From positions 62,001 through 126,000 of the forward strand of contig NZ_FNRA01000009.1 in the NCBI RefSeq assembly GCF_900107535.1: a stretch of 64,000 nt of DNA, written 5' to 3'. The stretch comes from Pedobacter hartonius. Lineage in GTDB: Bacteria; Bacteroidota; Bacteroidia; Sphingobacteriales; Sphingobacteriaceae. This document shows, one piece after another, positions 9,001 through 15,874 of this stretch. The translations under genes and the position numbers were made by a program. Every line of letters starts with the position of its first letter. Position 1 is the first letter of the stretch. A model generated the notes under the pieces. The model saw only the letters and a list, made by a program, of their open reading frames with translations, made no database searches and was not told the DNA's origin.

Positions 9001-9266
9001 CCCCCATGTGATTTTACCGCCAGGCTGAATGCTCCGCTTTCATTGGTCTGCACCGTGGATAGCTGATCAGCCGTCTTCACGGTAGCACCTTTTAAGGCTT
9101 CCCCATCCAATGCCGACTGCACTGTGCCCCTGAGGCGCTGTCCGGACTGAGCTATTGCCCTGGGGTTTACGCAGGAGTTGATCATGAGAATAAACAGGGT
9201 GATCATCCCTAATTGAGTTCGAAAATTTGGACATAACAATCCCATTAAGCTATTTTTCGCTTTCAT
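6030..9266 (-). CDS. SusC/RagA-family TonB-linked outer membrane transporter
   Basis: A 1078-residue TonB-dependent transporter. N-terminal signal (about 1-40), a carboxypeptidase-regulatory-like domain (about 42-115, RGTVQSALDGEALKGATV), a plug domain (about 125-250) with the SusC signatures VTILKDAAAASIWGTRAGNG and VIVITTKKG, then a 22-strand barrel ending in LPLNTALGLKIDL. No STN domain is visible, so TonB signalling through an anti-sigma factor is not expected, and no ECF sigma/FecR genes are adjacent. It heads the susC-susD-tlpA operon. Upstream on the same strand is a short leader ORF with a terminator-like hairpin (9408-9523), suggesting attenuation. Confidence 0.93.
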   Translation of the reverse strand: MKAKNSLMGLLCPNFRTQLGMITLFILMINSCVNPRAIAQSGQRLRGTVQSALDGEALKGATVKTADQLSTVQTNESGAFSLAVKSHGGILLVSYVGYKTLEIPYSIYSRGPFKIILQPNTGILSEVTVSTGFQTLPRERATGSFSVIESALFNRSVSTDVIGRLKGVSSGLLFGNATATNSLGITIRGKSTIWANSQPLVILDNFPYEGDLNNINPNDVENVTILKDAAAASIWGTRAGNGVIVITTKKGKYNQPVHVSFNSNVNIGRKPNLYDERKISSSDFIAAEKFQFEKGKYNSYIADGYSALTPAVEILIKERAGTITQARSAVQLNELARHDVRDDLLKYFYRESISQQYALSLSGGSDKQLYYVSGGYNKNLGQAIGNTYDRASLNASNTYSLLNRRMEISTGILFAKSTTQNNAVSPSFGNGQLYPYAMLADGNGNALPIAKYRTGFPGTKANVNLLNWDYKPLDELGFADNTMGLVDYQVSLGLKYKIIPGLNAELKYRYGNGETDSKNHYSQDTFFTRNLINSYTQINATTGTVTRPIPLGEIMNVSNGKYNSQNLRGQLNFDSNLKEKHQLNLLAGAEVGELNTRSSRYNLYGYDSLRETSLPIDFFNSYPNYITGASAVIPSGLGLGSLTNRTISFFGNGTYTYLGRFSLSASARSDGSNLFGLKTNQKWAPLYSVGTGWTVSREKFYSPALLPLLKFRATYGYNGNIDKNITAFLTTRVTSTNRYGAIYSAVLNPPNPDLTWERIGQLNLAADFGFKNNRVAGSIEYYRKNGKDLIGDALLAPTSGYTSFRGNTAAIKGKGLDLSLQVLVIDAAFKWNTMGLFSYTKSWITDYKMTPVSNADYISGIVPKIGRDMSGIYAYKWVGLDGQTGDPLGYLNGVVSKDYAKMVTGTNLNDLEYKGPSSPPVFGNLMNSFSYRGWSLSLNLIYKLGYHFRRESVNYSNLFSGTSGTGHSDFAKRWQKPGDELRTNVPSMVYPANANRDSFYLSSGALVEKGDHVRLQDVQLSYSLSKKQFPALPFKNVQVYGYVSNLGVIWRANHAGLDPDASVYPLPLNTALGLKIDL

Positions 9267-9407
9267 TTTTTTATTTAATAAGTATTATTTTTAAATGTTA
9301 CGAGGCTATCATAAGCCTTTTTCTGTATTTTGAGGCGATGAGATCATGACGGCTGTTTTATTGTTATTGGGAAGTAGAATTTTACTATAGGCGAAGTGAT
9401 TGAGGTG

Positions 9408-9463
9408 AAAAAACAAAGCGGCCGGGCTAAACCATTAACCAACCTAAATTAACAGCCGCTTTG
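9408..9463 (-). terminator. Terminator-like hairpin upstream of susC
   Basis: Read on the - strand, CAAAGCGGC (9455-9463) pairs with GCCGCTTTG (9414-9422) and is followed by six U (9408-9413). The loop is long (32 nt). It lies 142 nt before the susC start, so it ends transcripts coming from further upstream or serves as a conditional attenuator. A 17-codon ORF (9470-9523, -) stops only 7 nt before the stem. Confidence 0.6.
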
Positions 9464-10052
9464 CGAGTTTCAATCGGGTGGTTTCGGAATTTGGTCCACT
9501 GAATGGACTTTAAGGTTTGACATAGTTGCAGGGTTTATAAATTGGTTTACCAGAAAATTTTGGGCATAATGGGCATGGTACGAGCCTACCAGGTCGTTTC
9601 CGTAATTATTAATAAAATAAGACTTGTAGTCTATCCGTTAGTCAGATGGATAAACAACCAGTTCGATAGTAAAGGTTAAAATCAGATTCATAGCTCATTT
9701 GTTTAGAGCACAGGGTAGGGAATCTCAGAAAAGCATCCTATAAAAATAGCGATGAACTCATCCTGTACGCTAGGAAGCCTGTAGGAGGGCCATAGTGCAT
9801 ACAAGAGAGCCCATCGCTATCGGCGAAGATAGTGAATGGGCATCAACTCTTGCATCTTGCACTAAAGAAAGTTCCTACATTTTCCTAGCAAGATTCAAAC
9901 CCAGATGCCTGGATAGTTATCTAAATATGTTATTTTTTTCCTCTGTAATTACATAAGTGTTCTAATTCAACAGCTAATGTCGGAATAAGGTTTCAATAAA
10001 ACAAATTAAATGTATATGAATCGATAGACATGTTCAATTCATTCCTTAGAAC
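9464..10052. other. Non-coding stretch with small hairpins and a structured RNA
   Basis: No convincing protein gene. On the - strand there is a 17-codon ORF at 9470-9523. Small hairpins include GTCCA/TGGAC at 9494-9508 and AGACT/AGTCT near 9620-9632. A string resembling a tRNA D-arm (+ strand, about 9690-9711) has no matching T-arm or acceptor stem. The main object is the long rod-like hairpin listed at 9769-9889. The AT-rich 9900-10052 segment probably holds the promoter of the HTH gene starting at 10053. Confidence 0.5.
9769..9889. ncRNA. Candidate structured non-coding RNA (long rod hairpin)
   Basis: Six helices nest around one apical loop: GCTAGGAA 9769-9776 with 9882-9889; TGTAGGA 9780-9786 with 9873-9879; TAGTGCA 9793-9799 with 9858-9864; CAAGAG 9802-9807 with 9847-9852; GCCCAT 9809-9814 with 9836-9841; CGCTATC 9815-9821 with 9828-9834 (one G-U). 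The loop is GGCGAA (9822-9827). That is about 41 base pairs separated by small internal loops, as in 6S-like or other regulatory RNAs. In addition ATAGCGATG at 9746-9754 is perfectly complementary to 9812-9820, which would open the apical hairpin and give two mutually exclusive folds. The strand is not determined and no Rfam family was recognised. A degenerate mobile inverted repeat is the main alternative. Confidence 0.5.
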
Positions 10053-10607
10053 ATGGCTAAAGAAATAAAAATTTTCCCTGTTGAGCAATATATTATAGAT
10101 CAGGTTAGGAAAATCAGAAAAGCTCTTGGAATTACTGCAGATCAATTATCAAAAGCAGTAAGTCTATCTGATAGTATTGGGCTAGTCGGCAATATTGAAA
10201 GTTCAGCAATGGCAGCAACCTATACTGATCACAATCTGAACATTATAGCAAAAGTATTTACCGAACAGGCAAAGAAGCTCAAAGGTAAAGGTGTAAAAAA
10301 GGATTATACGGTTTACGACTTTTATCCCAAAGTCCCTCTGAATGACACTCCTATCATTAAAACAAATGTTAAAGACGGTAGAGCTGAAGGTCCTACAAAA
10401 TCACTTTATAAAGTCATTGGCACAGACTTCCTTGACGAGGCCAGAAGCGCAAGACAGATTACAGATTTTTCAAATGGACTTGACAATACGGACCGGAAGC
10501 CTTCGAGTTTTACATCACCACTTTTTCTTGCAACTGATAAAGGTGTCCTTGAACGTATAGAGTTAAAAGAAGGAAATGTATTGTACAGAAAACCAAAAAA
10601 GGATTAA
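10053..10607 (+). CDS. HTH (XRE-like) domain protein, 184 aa
   Basis: The N-terminal 70 residues fit a helix-turn-helix of the XRE/Cro type: IDQVRKIRKALGITADQLSKAV, here given in outline, followed by an IESS...YTDHNLNIIAKVF segment that matches helices 4 and 5. The remaining 110 residues are basic and of no recognised fold. It is the first of three consecutive HTH-like genes on +, with 39 nt to the next. The gene follows the structured RNA at 9769-9889. Local base composition is more AT-rich than that of neighbouring housekeeping-type genes, which suggests acquisition. It may be a repressor or an uncharacterised defence or antitoxin-type regulator. Confidence 0.55.
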   Translation: MAKEIKIFPVEQYIIDQVRKIRKALGITADQLSKAVSLSDSIGLVGNIESSAMAATYTDHNLNIIAKVFTEQAKKLKGKGVKKDYTVYDFYPKVPLNDTPIIKTNVKDGRAEGPTKSLYKVIGTDFLDEARSARQITDFSNGLDNTDRKPSSFTSPLFLATDKGVLERIELKEGNVLYRKPKKD

Positions 10608-10646
10608 CTTAGCAGATATACTGATTCAAATTTACAATTTTGTTAT

Positions 10647-11267
10647 ATGACAGAAAAGGACCCTTTCGTTCCTGTATCATCTATTGAGTTTGATAAAGTT
10701 TACAGGGTAAGGGATAAACGCATCCTGTTAGGCATTAGTGATCGTGATCTTTCATTCCTTCTAGGATACAGGGCAACATATGTTCGTGATGTTGAAGACC
10801 CTGATGACACACTACGGTATACTCCAAAAGACACGAATTACTTACTTAGTATTTTTGACTGCAAACTGTCCGAAATTATGACTGATAAGATTCCGGAACC
10901 ATTTTATCGGATCGATGTGGAGAAATTTACAAATGAAAATGGCATCGGCTATAAAATTTACAGGGAAATCGAATCAAAAGAACGCATTCTCTTACAATAT
11001 CTTAGCCCGCTTATTAAAAAAAAACAAAAGGGATTACCTAATAATGAGATTAGCATTTATATCAGCAATTTGTTTATCGATGGCTTTTTTGATGAGCCTA
11101 AAACTGCTCTTGATGTATTCGCGCAATGCATCAAAAAATTTGGCGCGGAGGTAGCCTCCTATTTGGTCATAGATGCCATCGGAAAACATACAGGCAAAAG
11201 AAAGGCTCCCAGACTTCTTCAAAGAAAAAATCAAGCTGCAAGAACGGTTTATTTTAAAGAATTTTAA
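10647..11267 (+). CDS. HTH (XRE-like) domain protein, 206 aa
   Basis: Residues about 15-75 follow the XRE plan (VRDKRILLGISDRDLSFLLG, then YVRDVEDPDD and a DTNYLLSIFDCKLSEIM helix), as in its upstream neighbour. The C-terminal 130 residues (Lys-rich, with FTNENGIGYKIYREIESKER and two further helices) are not recognised and contain no catalytic motif I can name. The stop codon TAA overlaps the ATG of the third HTH ORF as TAATG, typical of translational coupling, so the three genes look like one transcription unit. Function unknown. Confidence 0.55.
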   Translation: MTEKDPFVPVSSIEFDKVYRVRDKRILLGISDRDLSFLLGYRATYVRDVEDPDDTLRYTPKDTNYLLSIFDCKLSEIMTDKIPEPFYRIDVEKFTNENGIGYKIYREIESKERILLQYLSPLIKKKQKGLPNNEISIYISNLFIDGFFDEPKTALDVFAQCIKKFGAEVASYLVIDAIGKHTGKRKAPRLLQRKNQAARTVYFKEF

Positions 11268-11531
11268 TGCTCCTTTTTATTTGTAAAGGTAAATGAAGTT
11301 TTATCAGCAAGGCAGGAATTTGGTGATCAGCTAAAAAAATACAGAAATTCTGCAGGCGTATCTCAGGCAGGCCTTGCTAAGGCCATGATGAATCAACAGC
11401 TATATATCGGCAAAATTGAAAGAGGAGAAATTGGGATTGGAATTGATAAAATGAAAGAAATAAGCAGTTGCTTCGGGGTAAAATATTATGAATTCGCTAA
11501 TCCTAATTTTCCGCTTATCCCAAGGCCATAA
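11267..11531 (+). pseudogene. Frameshifted third XRE-family HTH gene
   Basis: The ATG at 11267 overlaps the previous stop (TAATG) but its frame ends after nine codons. In the +1 frame, from about 11280 to the TAA at 11529-11531, the sequence encodes a classical XRE domain: EFGDQLKKYRNSAGVSQAGL, then YIGKIERGEIGIGIDKMKEI and a CFGVKYYEFANP end. Removing one T from the five-T run at 11274-11278 would join the ATG to this frame and give a complete protein of about 87 residues. So the gene is disrupted by a single-base insertion, a sequencing error in the homopolymer, or it is expressed through slippage. Confidence 0.7.
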
Positions 11532-11553
11532 TACCAGGGCGTTTTAACCACCT

Positions 11554-11820
11554 TTATTTCACGGATGGTTCAGGACGAATTTTAATATAAACAAGTCCTA
11601 TCCCAAATATCACATGGATACATTTTTCATCGGCTTTTATGGTAAGCCTGAAAAACGTTAGAATCACAGCAATCATTAGCGCCATCAAGCTAATAAATGC
11701 TCCCAAAGGAAGATGGCTTGTTCCAAAACGTAAAAAAGAATCTGTGATCTGAATGGATATCAGTAAAAATAACCCTATCATTATCCATCCTGTCTGCGAG
11801 TTCTTACACTGTATAATCAT
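11554..11820 (-). CDS. Small membrane protein, 88 aa, hypothetical
   Basis: Two hydrophobic segments (about residues 12-30 and 42-62) predict a two-helix inner-membrane protein with a short cytoplasmic tail that is beta-like (CIHVIFGIGLVYIKIRPEPS). This plan resembles small PH-domain-like or DUF3784-type membrane proteins, but no firm family match can be claimed. It is convergent with the frameshifted HTH gene, and 66 nt separate its start from the AlkB stop upstream on the same strand. Confidence 0.5.
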   Translation of the reverse strand: MIIQCKNSQTGWIMIGLFLLISIQITDSFLRFGTSHLPLGAFISLMALMIAVILTFFRLTIKADEKCIHVIFGIGLVYIKIRPEPSVK

Positions 11821-11886
11821 ATCACTAACGCTTACTAAATAGTTAACATATTTTATTTTCTTACAAAGAAAGCATTTATAACATCT

Positions 11887-12495
11887 CTAACTTACTACCC
11901 TAAAAGTTAAATTTATCCTTTCCTTCACTGGCTTTACAGATTTTGCAATGCGATGCTCCCAAAGTGCCTGTAAGTTACCTTTCATAATCAGGAGAGACCC
12001 GTTTTCAAGTTTCACGGAATACTTTAAACTGTGATCATCCTTATTGCGGATATCAAAATTTCTGACCTGTCCAAAACTTAACGACGCAATTGTCGGGTGG
12101 GTTCCCAAAGCTTTTTCTCCATCGCTATGCCAGGCCACAGAGTCATTTCCATCCCTGTAATAATTTAGCAGGACGCTGTTAAATTGTATTCCGGCAATAC
12201 TTTCAACCTTCTCTCTGATCATCAGCAGTTCAGATGTCCATGGATTCGGCGCTGTTTTATTCAACGCCGTATAGTCAACTGTTTCAGGATCTGCATACCA
12301 TGCGGTAAGCCTTGGCGTAACCACCTCCTTATCATACATCTTTACCACCTTTTGCTCCCAGGGTGATTCCCGGATAAACTTGCGGAGTAGTAACTCACTT
12401 TGGTCCGGGCTGAACAAGGCGGGCAGGTAATCCAGTAAGTCTTCTGGCAGTCCGGGTGTTTGCCCCCGCTCAGGAAAAAAGCTCAGTTGTTCCAT
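11887..12495 (-). CDS. AlkB-like 2OG-Fe(II) dioxygenase (DNA/RNA repair)
   Basis: A 202-residue protein of AlkB-family length. The iron-binding motif appears as AWHSDGEKALG (His-x-Asp) after the YYRDGNDS strand, and the 2-oxoglutarate-binding Arg pair is in the final KERINLTFRVV. Between them lies SLLIMKGNLQALWEHRI, which holds the distal His and matches ALKBH2/3-like bacterial enzymes ('G.....W.H.i'). Family members oxidatively remove methyl groups from N1-methyladenine and N3-methylcytosine. It is followed downstream by a small membrane protein and preceded by a 73-aa hypothetical gene 12 nt away, so an operon is likely. No ada gene is nearby. Confidence 0.88.
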   Translation of the reverse strand: MEQLSFFPERGQTPGLPEDLLDYLPALFSPDQSELLLRKFIRESPWEQKVVKMYDKEVVTPRLTAWYADPETVDYTALNKTAPNPWTSELLMIREKVESIAGIQFNSVLLNYYRDGNDSVAWHSDGEKALGTHPTIASLSFGQVRNFDIRNKDDHSLKYSVKLENGSLLIMKGNLQALWEHRIAKSVKPVKERINLTFRVVS

Positions 12496-12507
12496 TAAAA
12501 TATATTT

Positions 12508-12729
12508 TTATACCGAAATATCTTCCTTGTCTATAAAGGATCCCAGTTCTTCTACGTAATCTGAAAGGGCCTCGTTATCCGAATGCCATTTGCCATTTAC
12601 TTTTTTAATCACCCCTACTTCAAATCCATCCCAATGAATCAAATAATGGTTTGATAAACAGAGCATAGGGTATATTTTGATCTGACGGTATTCGCCCTGG
12701 ATTTCACCAGTAAATTCATAATTTTCCAT
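12508..12729 (-). CDS. Hypothetical protein, 73 aa
   Basis: A short acidic soluble protein with mostly beta-type sequence and a central tryptophan-rich stretch (HYLIHWDGFEVGVIKKVNGKW). No family is recognised. The gene lies 12 nt upstream of the alkB-like gene on the same strand and is probably cotranscribed with it. Confidence 0.55.
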   Translation of the reverse strand: MENYEFTGEIQGEYRQIKIYPMLCLSNHYLIHWDGFEVGVIKKVNGKWHSDNEALSDYVEELGSFIDKEDISV

Positions 12730-12801
12730 AGTATACTTGGTTAGCTATAGGATAACAATTTTCTTTCGGTTTTGATTTAACAGCCTGGAAATCTGTCAGT
12801 A

Positions 12802-13146
12802 TCAGAGATGTTCGCTATAAATAACCGTAATATTTTTGGCCGTCATCTTCCCTTTCGAATTGAACTCAATTGTAAAAATATATCGTTTCACGTCGTTCTC
12901 TATCAACCATCTTCTTAAAGGTACCTGAATATGATCCAGAAATGTATTTACATAACTGCGGTAGTTACAGAAGATAAATTTCAGCATATAATCCTCGTGC
13001 AGTAGTTCCAGATTGAAATGCACACTGCCCTCCATATAATATACGAAGCGCGATTGCGGAGGTATATACTCAATTATTCTGGTATGCTGCACCCACTCAT
13101 CCAGAATGGATATCAAACTTTTCTGCTGGTCACGTGTTAAATCCAT
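12802..13146 (-). CDS. Hypothetical protein, 114 aa
   Basis: A soluble protein with a helical N-terminus (DLTRDQQKSLISILDEWVQH) and beta-rich remainder ending in a strand pattern YIFTIEFNSKGKMTAKNITV. No signal peptide and no known motif. It is 72 nt upstream of the 73-aa gene on the same strand and may head the small alkB-containing operon. The family is unknown to me. Confidence 0.55.
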   Translation of the reverse strand: MDLTRDQQKSLISILDEWVQHTRIIEYIPPQSRFVYYMEGSVHFNLELLHEDYMLKFIFCNYRSYVNTFLDHIQVPLRRWLIENDVKRYIFTIEFNSKGKMTAKNITVIYSEHL

Positions 13147-13421
13147 AACTCAAAATTATACTAATATTTTTAGCAAAACAAAAAATGTTGAAAACTCTTT
13201 CGTCAGTGAAATCTCCCCTATTTATTAAATAAAAATCATGAATGTGACATGATTAAATAATTATTAAACACAGGAAATAATTATTTTAACCATTACAGGC
13301 TCCATTTAACAACTGAAAAAACAATAAATAAACAGATGAAACCTTTCAACTTTTGTTTGGTTATAAATATCGAAAACCAAGAATTAACACGTTAAATCAA
13401 GCAATGACAGAATCAGATACT

Positions 13422-14429
13422 ATGAAAGAAGAAAATAAAATCACACGGCGCAAGGTTATAGGCGGAATAAGTGCCGGGCTGGCCGCAGTAGCAGTTTCAC
13501 CGGCCTTTGCAATGAATGGAATTCCAAACTCGGCATCTTCAGCTGTATCAAAGCTGGAAGATCCCGTTGCAAAATATCCTAAACCGCCTTTTAACAGCCA
13601 ATCACAAGCCTGGCCCGGTCTAGCCGGCAAAATGGATCCTCTTCCAGATCATGGCGAAAAGAGCTACAAAGGATCCGGTCGTTTAAAAGGTAGAAAAGCA
13701 TTGATCACCGGTGGCGATTCAGGTATGGGACGTGCAGCGGCGATAGCCTACGCCCGTGAAGGCGCAGATGTAGCCATTAATTATCTTCCTGCTGAAGAAG
13801 CAGACGCACGTGATGTTATTGCGCTGATCAAGGCAGAAGGCAGAAAAGCAATTGCTATTCCCGGAGATCTCCGGGAAGAAGCATTTTGTCAGCGCCTGGT
13901 AGCCGAAGCTGTAAAAGGACTTGGGGGCTTAGATATCCTGGTTAGCAATGCCGGCCGGCAGCAGGCTAAGCCATCAATCCTGGATATTACAACTGAAGAA
14001 TTCGATGCAACAATGAAAACCAACATCTATGCACCCTTTTGGATCATCAAAGCTGCGCTACCCCATTTACAACCGGGGTCTGCAATTATCGGCACAACAT
14101 CGGAGCAGGCATATGATCCATCTCCCGACCTGTATGATTATGCGCAAACAAAGGCCGCTACAATGAATTTTGTGAAGTCTCTCGCCAAACAGCTCGGATC
14201 AAAGGGAATCCGGGTAAACGGTGTGGCACCCGGTCCAATCTGGACGCCCCTGCAGGTAAGCGGAGGCGCAAGCCAGGAGAAATTGGTAAAGTTTGGCGGC
14301 GCAACTCCTATGGGCCGGCCCGGGCAACCGGCAGAACTCGCTTCTATTTATGTTCAACTTGCTGCAAATGACGCAAGTTATACCACCGGACAGATATATG
14401 GCGCCGCCGGCGGCGGTGGACAACCTTAA
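13422..14429 (+). CDS. SDR-family oxidoreductase with Tat-type signal
   Basis: A short-chain dehydrogenase of about 335 residues preceded by a twin-arginine-like leader (NKITRRKVIGG, then an Ala-rich h-region ending at SPAFA). I chose the ATG at 13422 because it places the RR motif near residue 8-9; ATGs at 13353 and 13404 are in frame. The SDR core has the cofactor motif GGDSGMGRAAAIAYAREGA, the NAGRQ strand, catalytic Ser in IIGTTSEQ and YDYAQTKAA as YxxxK, and ends YTTGQIYGAAGGGG. It belongs to the YghA/glucose-dehydrogenase-like SDR group with an N-terminal extension (PPFNSQSQAWPGLAGKM). NAD(P)-dependent SDRs exported by Tat are unusual, so the leader may be cytoplasmic-retained. A strong terminator follows. 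Confidence 0.85.
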   Translation: MKEENKITRRKVIGGISAGLAAVAVSPAFAMNGIPNSASSAVSKLEDPVAKYPKPPFNSQSQAWPGLAGKMDPLPDHGEKSYKGSGRLKGRKALITGGDSGMGRAAAIAYAREGADVAINYLPAEEADARDVIALIKAEGRKAIAIPGDLREEAFCQRLVAEAVKGLGGLDILVSNAGRQQAKPSILDITTEEFDATMKTNIYAPFWIIKAALPHLQPGSAIIGTTSEQAYDPSPDLYDYAQTKAATMNFVKSLAKQLGSKGIRVNGVAPGPIWTPLQVSGGASQEKLVKFGGATPMGRPGQPAELASIYVQLAANDASYTTGQIYGAAGGGGQP

Positions 14430-14440
14430 CTATCCGTTTT

Positions 14441-14479
14441 ATCCTTCAGCCTGATTCCGGGACCAGGCTGAAGGATTTT
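14441..14479 (+). terminator. Intrinsic terminator of the SDR gene
   Basis: A 13-bp perfect stem (ATCCTTCAGCCTG 14441-14453 with CAGGCTGAAGGAT 14464-14476), 10-nt loop, followed by TTTT-type tail. It lies 12 nt after the SDR stop. Confidence 0.85.
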
Positions 14480-14535
14480 ACTGATAATGCGCTTCGTATC
14501 TAACTAACAAAAATATAAAGAAGATCAGGATTCAT

Positions 14536-14964
14536 ATGAACACATAAAATCACCTTCAGAGATTCATTGACGCGCAAAAAAGGGACTATAATACCGCCCT
14601 GTCAGAAATCAGAGATGGCAGAAAGCAAAGTCATTGGATGTGGTACATCTTTCCTCAAATTCAGGGTCTCGGCAGTACTGAAACCTCCAGCTTTTACGCA
14701 ATTAAAGACCTGAAGGAGGCACAGGAATTCTTAACCCACCCAACTTTGGGAAACAGACTGATACATATTTCTGAAGAATTGCTCCGGTTAGAAAGTAACG
14801 ATGCACATCAGATCTTCGGCAGCCCGGATGATCTGAAGTTAAAATCATCTATGACACTTTTTTCTTCAGCCCACGGGGCTGATCCGGTTTTTAACCTGGT
14901 CCTGAAAAAATTTTTCAATGCAAGCAGGGATGGTAAAACACTGAAAATTATTGATCCCGAGTAG
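14536..14964 (+). pseudogene. DUF1810-family gene interrupted by an in-frame TAA
   Basis: From ATG 14536 the frame reads Met-Asn-Thr and then TAA (14545-14547). The same frame then continues without a break to 14964 and encodes a full DUF1810 protein: LQRFIDAQKRDYNTALSEI, RKQSHWMWYIFPQIQGLG, and FGSPDDLKLKSSMTLF, all family signatures. The next in-frame ATG (14638) lies inside the conserved HWMW motif and would delete the first conserved helix. A single C-to-T change (CAA to TAA) explains the lesion. DUF1810 proteins are small cytosolic proteins of unknown function. Either a recent pseudogene, a sequencing error or a recoded stop. Confidence 0.8.
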
Positions 14965-15043
14965 ACTCCTAATAATCTCCGCAATTCATACAAAAATCCC
15001 ATTCCCCACAAAACATTAAACCACTTTGGAATGTTTACGTATA

Positions 15044-15061
15044 ACTAATAATAATATTAGT
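15044..15061. promoter_or_regulatory. Palindrome upstream of marR, candidate operator
   Basis: ACTAATA (15044-15050) and TATTAGT (15055-15061) form a perfect 7-bp inverted repeat with a 4-nt spacer, 115 bp before the MarR-type gene. MarR proteins usually bind such AT-rich palindromes near their own promoters. The site is in AT-rich DNA, so chance is possible. Confidence 0.35.
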
Positions 15062-15175
15062 ATATTCCCATATCATAATACTATCAACCTGACAAAATTT
15101 AATGCCTTTGACTTCAAGCAATATAGTGTATTGACTAAAAGCATCTTGTCAGTCGTCAACCTAATATAACCAATA

Positions 15176-15856
15176 ATGAAATCATATCCCATCATCCACC
15201 AGCTGCTGGAACTCGTTGAAGAATTTGAAAAAGAGCATAATCAAAAAGACCGGCTTACGCTTGAGCAATTTACAGGTTTCCTCAACAATAGGATCACCAC
15301 TAAAAATACAATAGTCCATACGCCCGATGTCAGGCTCGGACAAAATGAGATTGAAACACAAAAACAAGCCTATCAGCTGGATAACAATATCGGCAGGCTT
15401 TTCGTATACATGAGTCGTTATGCAAAATCATATATCAAAAAAGCACTGGACGGAACGGCTTTACATACCGCTGAAGACTTTACCTGCCTGGCTATATTAT
15501 TCACCCATGATGACATGTCTAAAACCGACCTGATCAACTTTAATCTGCAGGAGAAAACTTCGGGCACTGAGGTAATTAAAAGGCTCATCAACAATGGGCT
15601 GGTGAAACAATGGGATGACCAGCGTGATAAAAGAGGAAAAAGGGTTGCCATTACGCCTAAAGGGAAAGAGCTCTTACAGGTGGTATTTCAGGATATGAAC
15701 CATGTGGGAAAAATGGTGACCGGCAATCTGACCTTTGAAGAGAAACTTACCCTGAAATATCTGTTGCAGAAACTGGACGACTTCCACTATCAGCTTCACC
15801 AGAATAAATCAATTTCCACCAAGGCAGACCTCCTCTCCTGGCCACGTAACAGCTAA
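15176..15856 (+). CDS. MarR-family winged-helix regulator
   Basis: A 226-residue protein whose residues about 75-175 form a MarR-type winged helix: helix LHTAEDFTCLAILFTHDDMS, recognition region FNLQEKTSGTEVIKRLINNG, and the wing VKQWDDQRDKRGKRVAITPKG, here the 'D.RD.R...' signature. The longer N-terminal helix (IIHQLLELVEEFEKEH) fits MarR dimerisation. It is 18 nt upstream of the phytoene synthase gene. In Bacteroidota a MarR regulator often opens carotenoid operons, so control of crtB by this protein is a reasonable inference. A palindrome at 15044-15061 is a possible autoregulatory site. Confidence 0.85.
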   Translation: MKSYPIIHQLLELVEEFEKEHNQKDRLTLEQFTGFLNNRITTKNTIVHTPDVRLGQNEIETQKQAYQLDNNIGRLFVYMSRYAKSYIKKALDGTALHTAEDFTCLAILFTHDDMSKTDLINFNLQEKTSGTEVIKRLINNGLVKQWDDQRDKRGKRVAITPKGKELLQVVFQDMNHVGKMVTGNLTFEEKLTLKYLLQKLDDFHYQLHQNKSISTKADLLSWPRNS

Positions 15857-15874
15857 ACATATAACACACCTACT

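Noticed and set aside
9690..9711. tRNA-like D-arm string on + (ATAGCTCATTTGTTTAGAGC)
   Set aside because: It resembles the TAGCTCAGTTGGTTAGAGC consensus, but no anticodon arm, T-arm or 7-bp acceptor stem pairs around it. Probable coincidence or an old relic.
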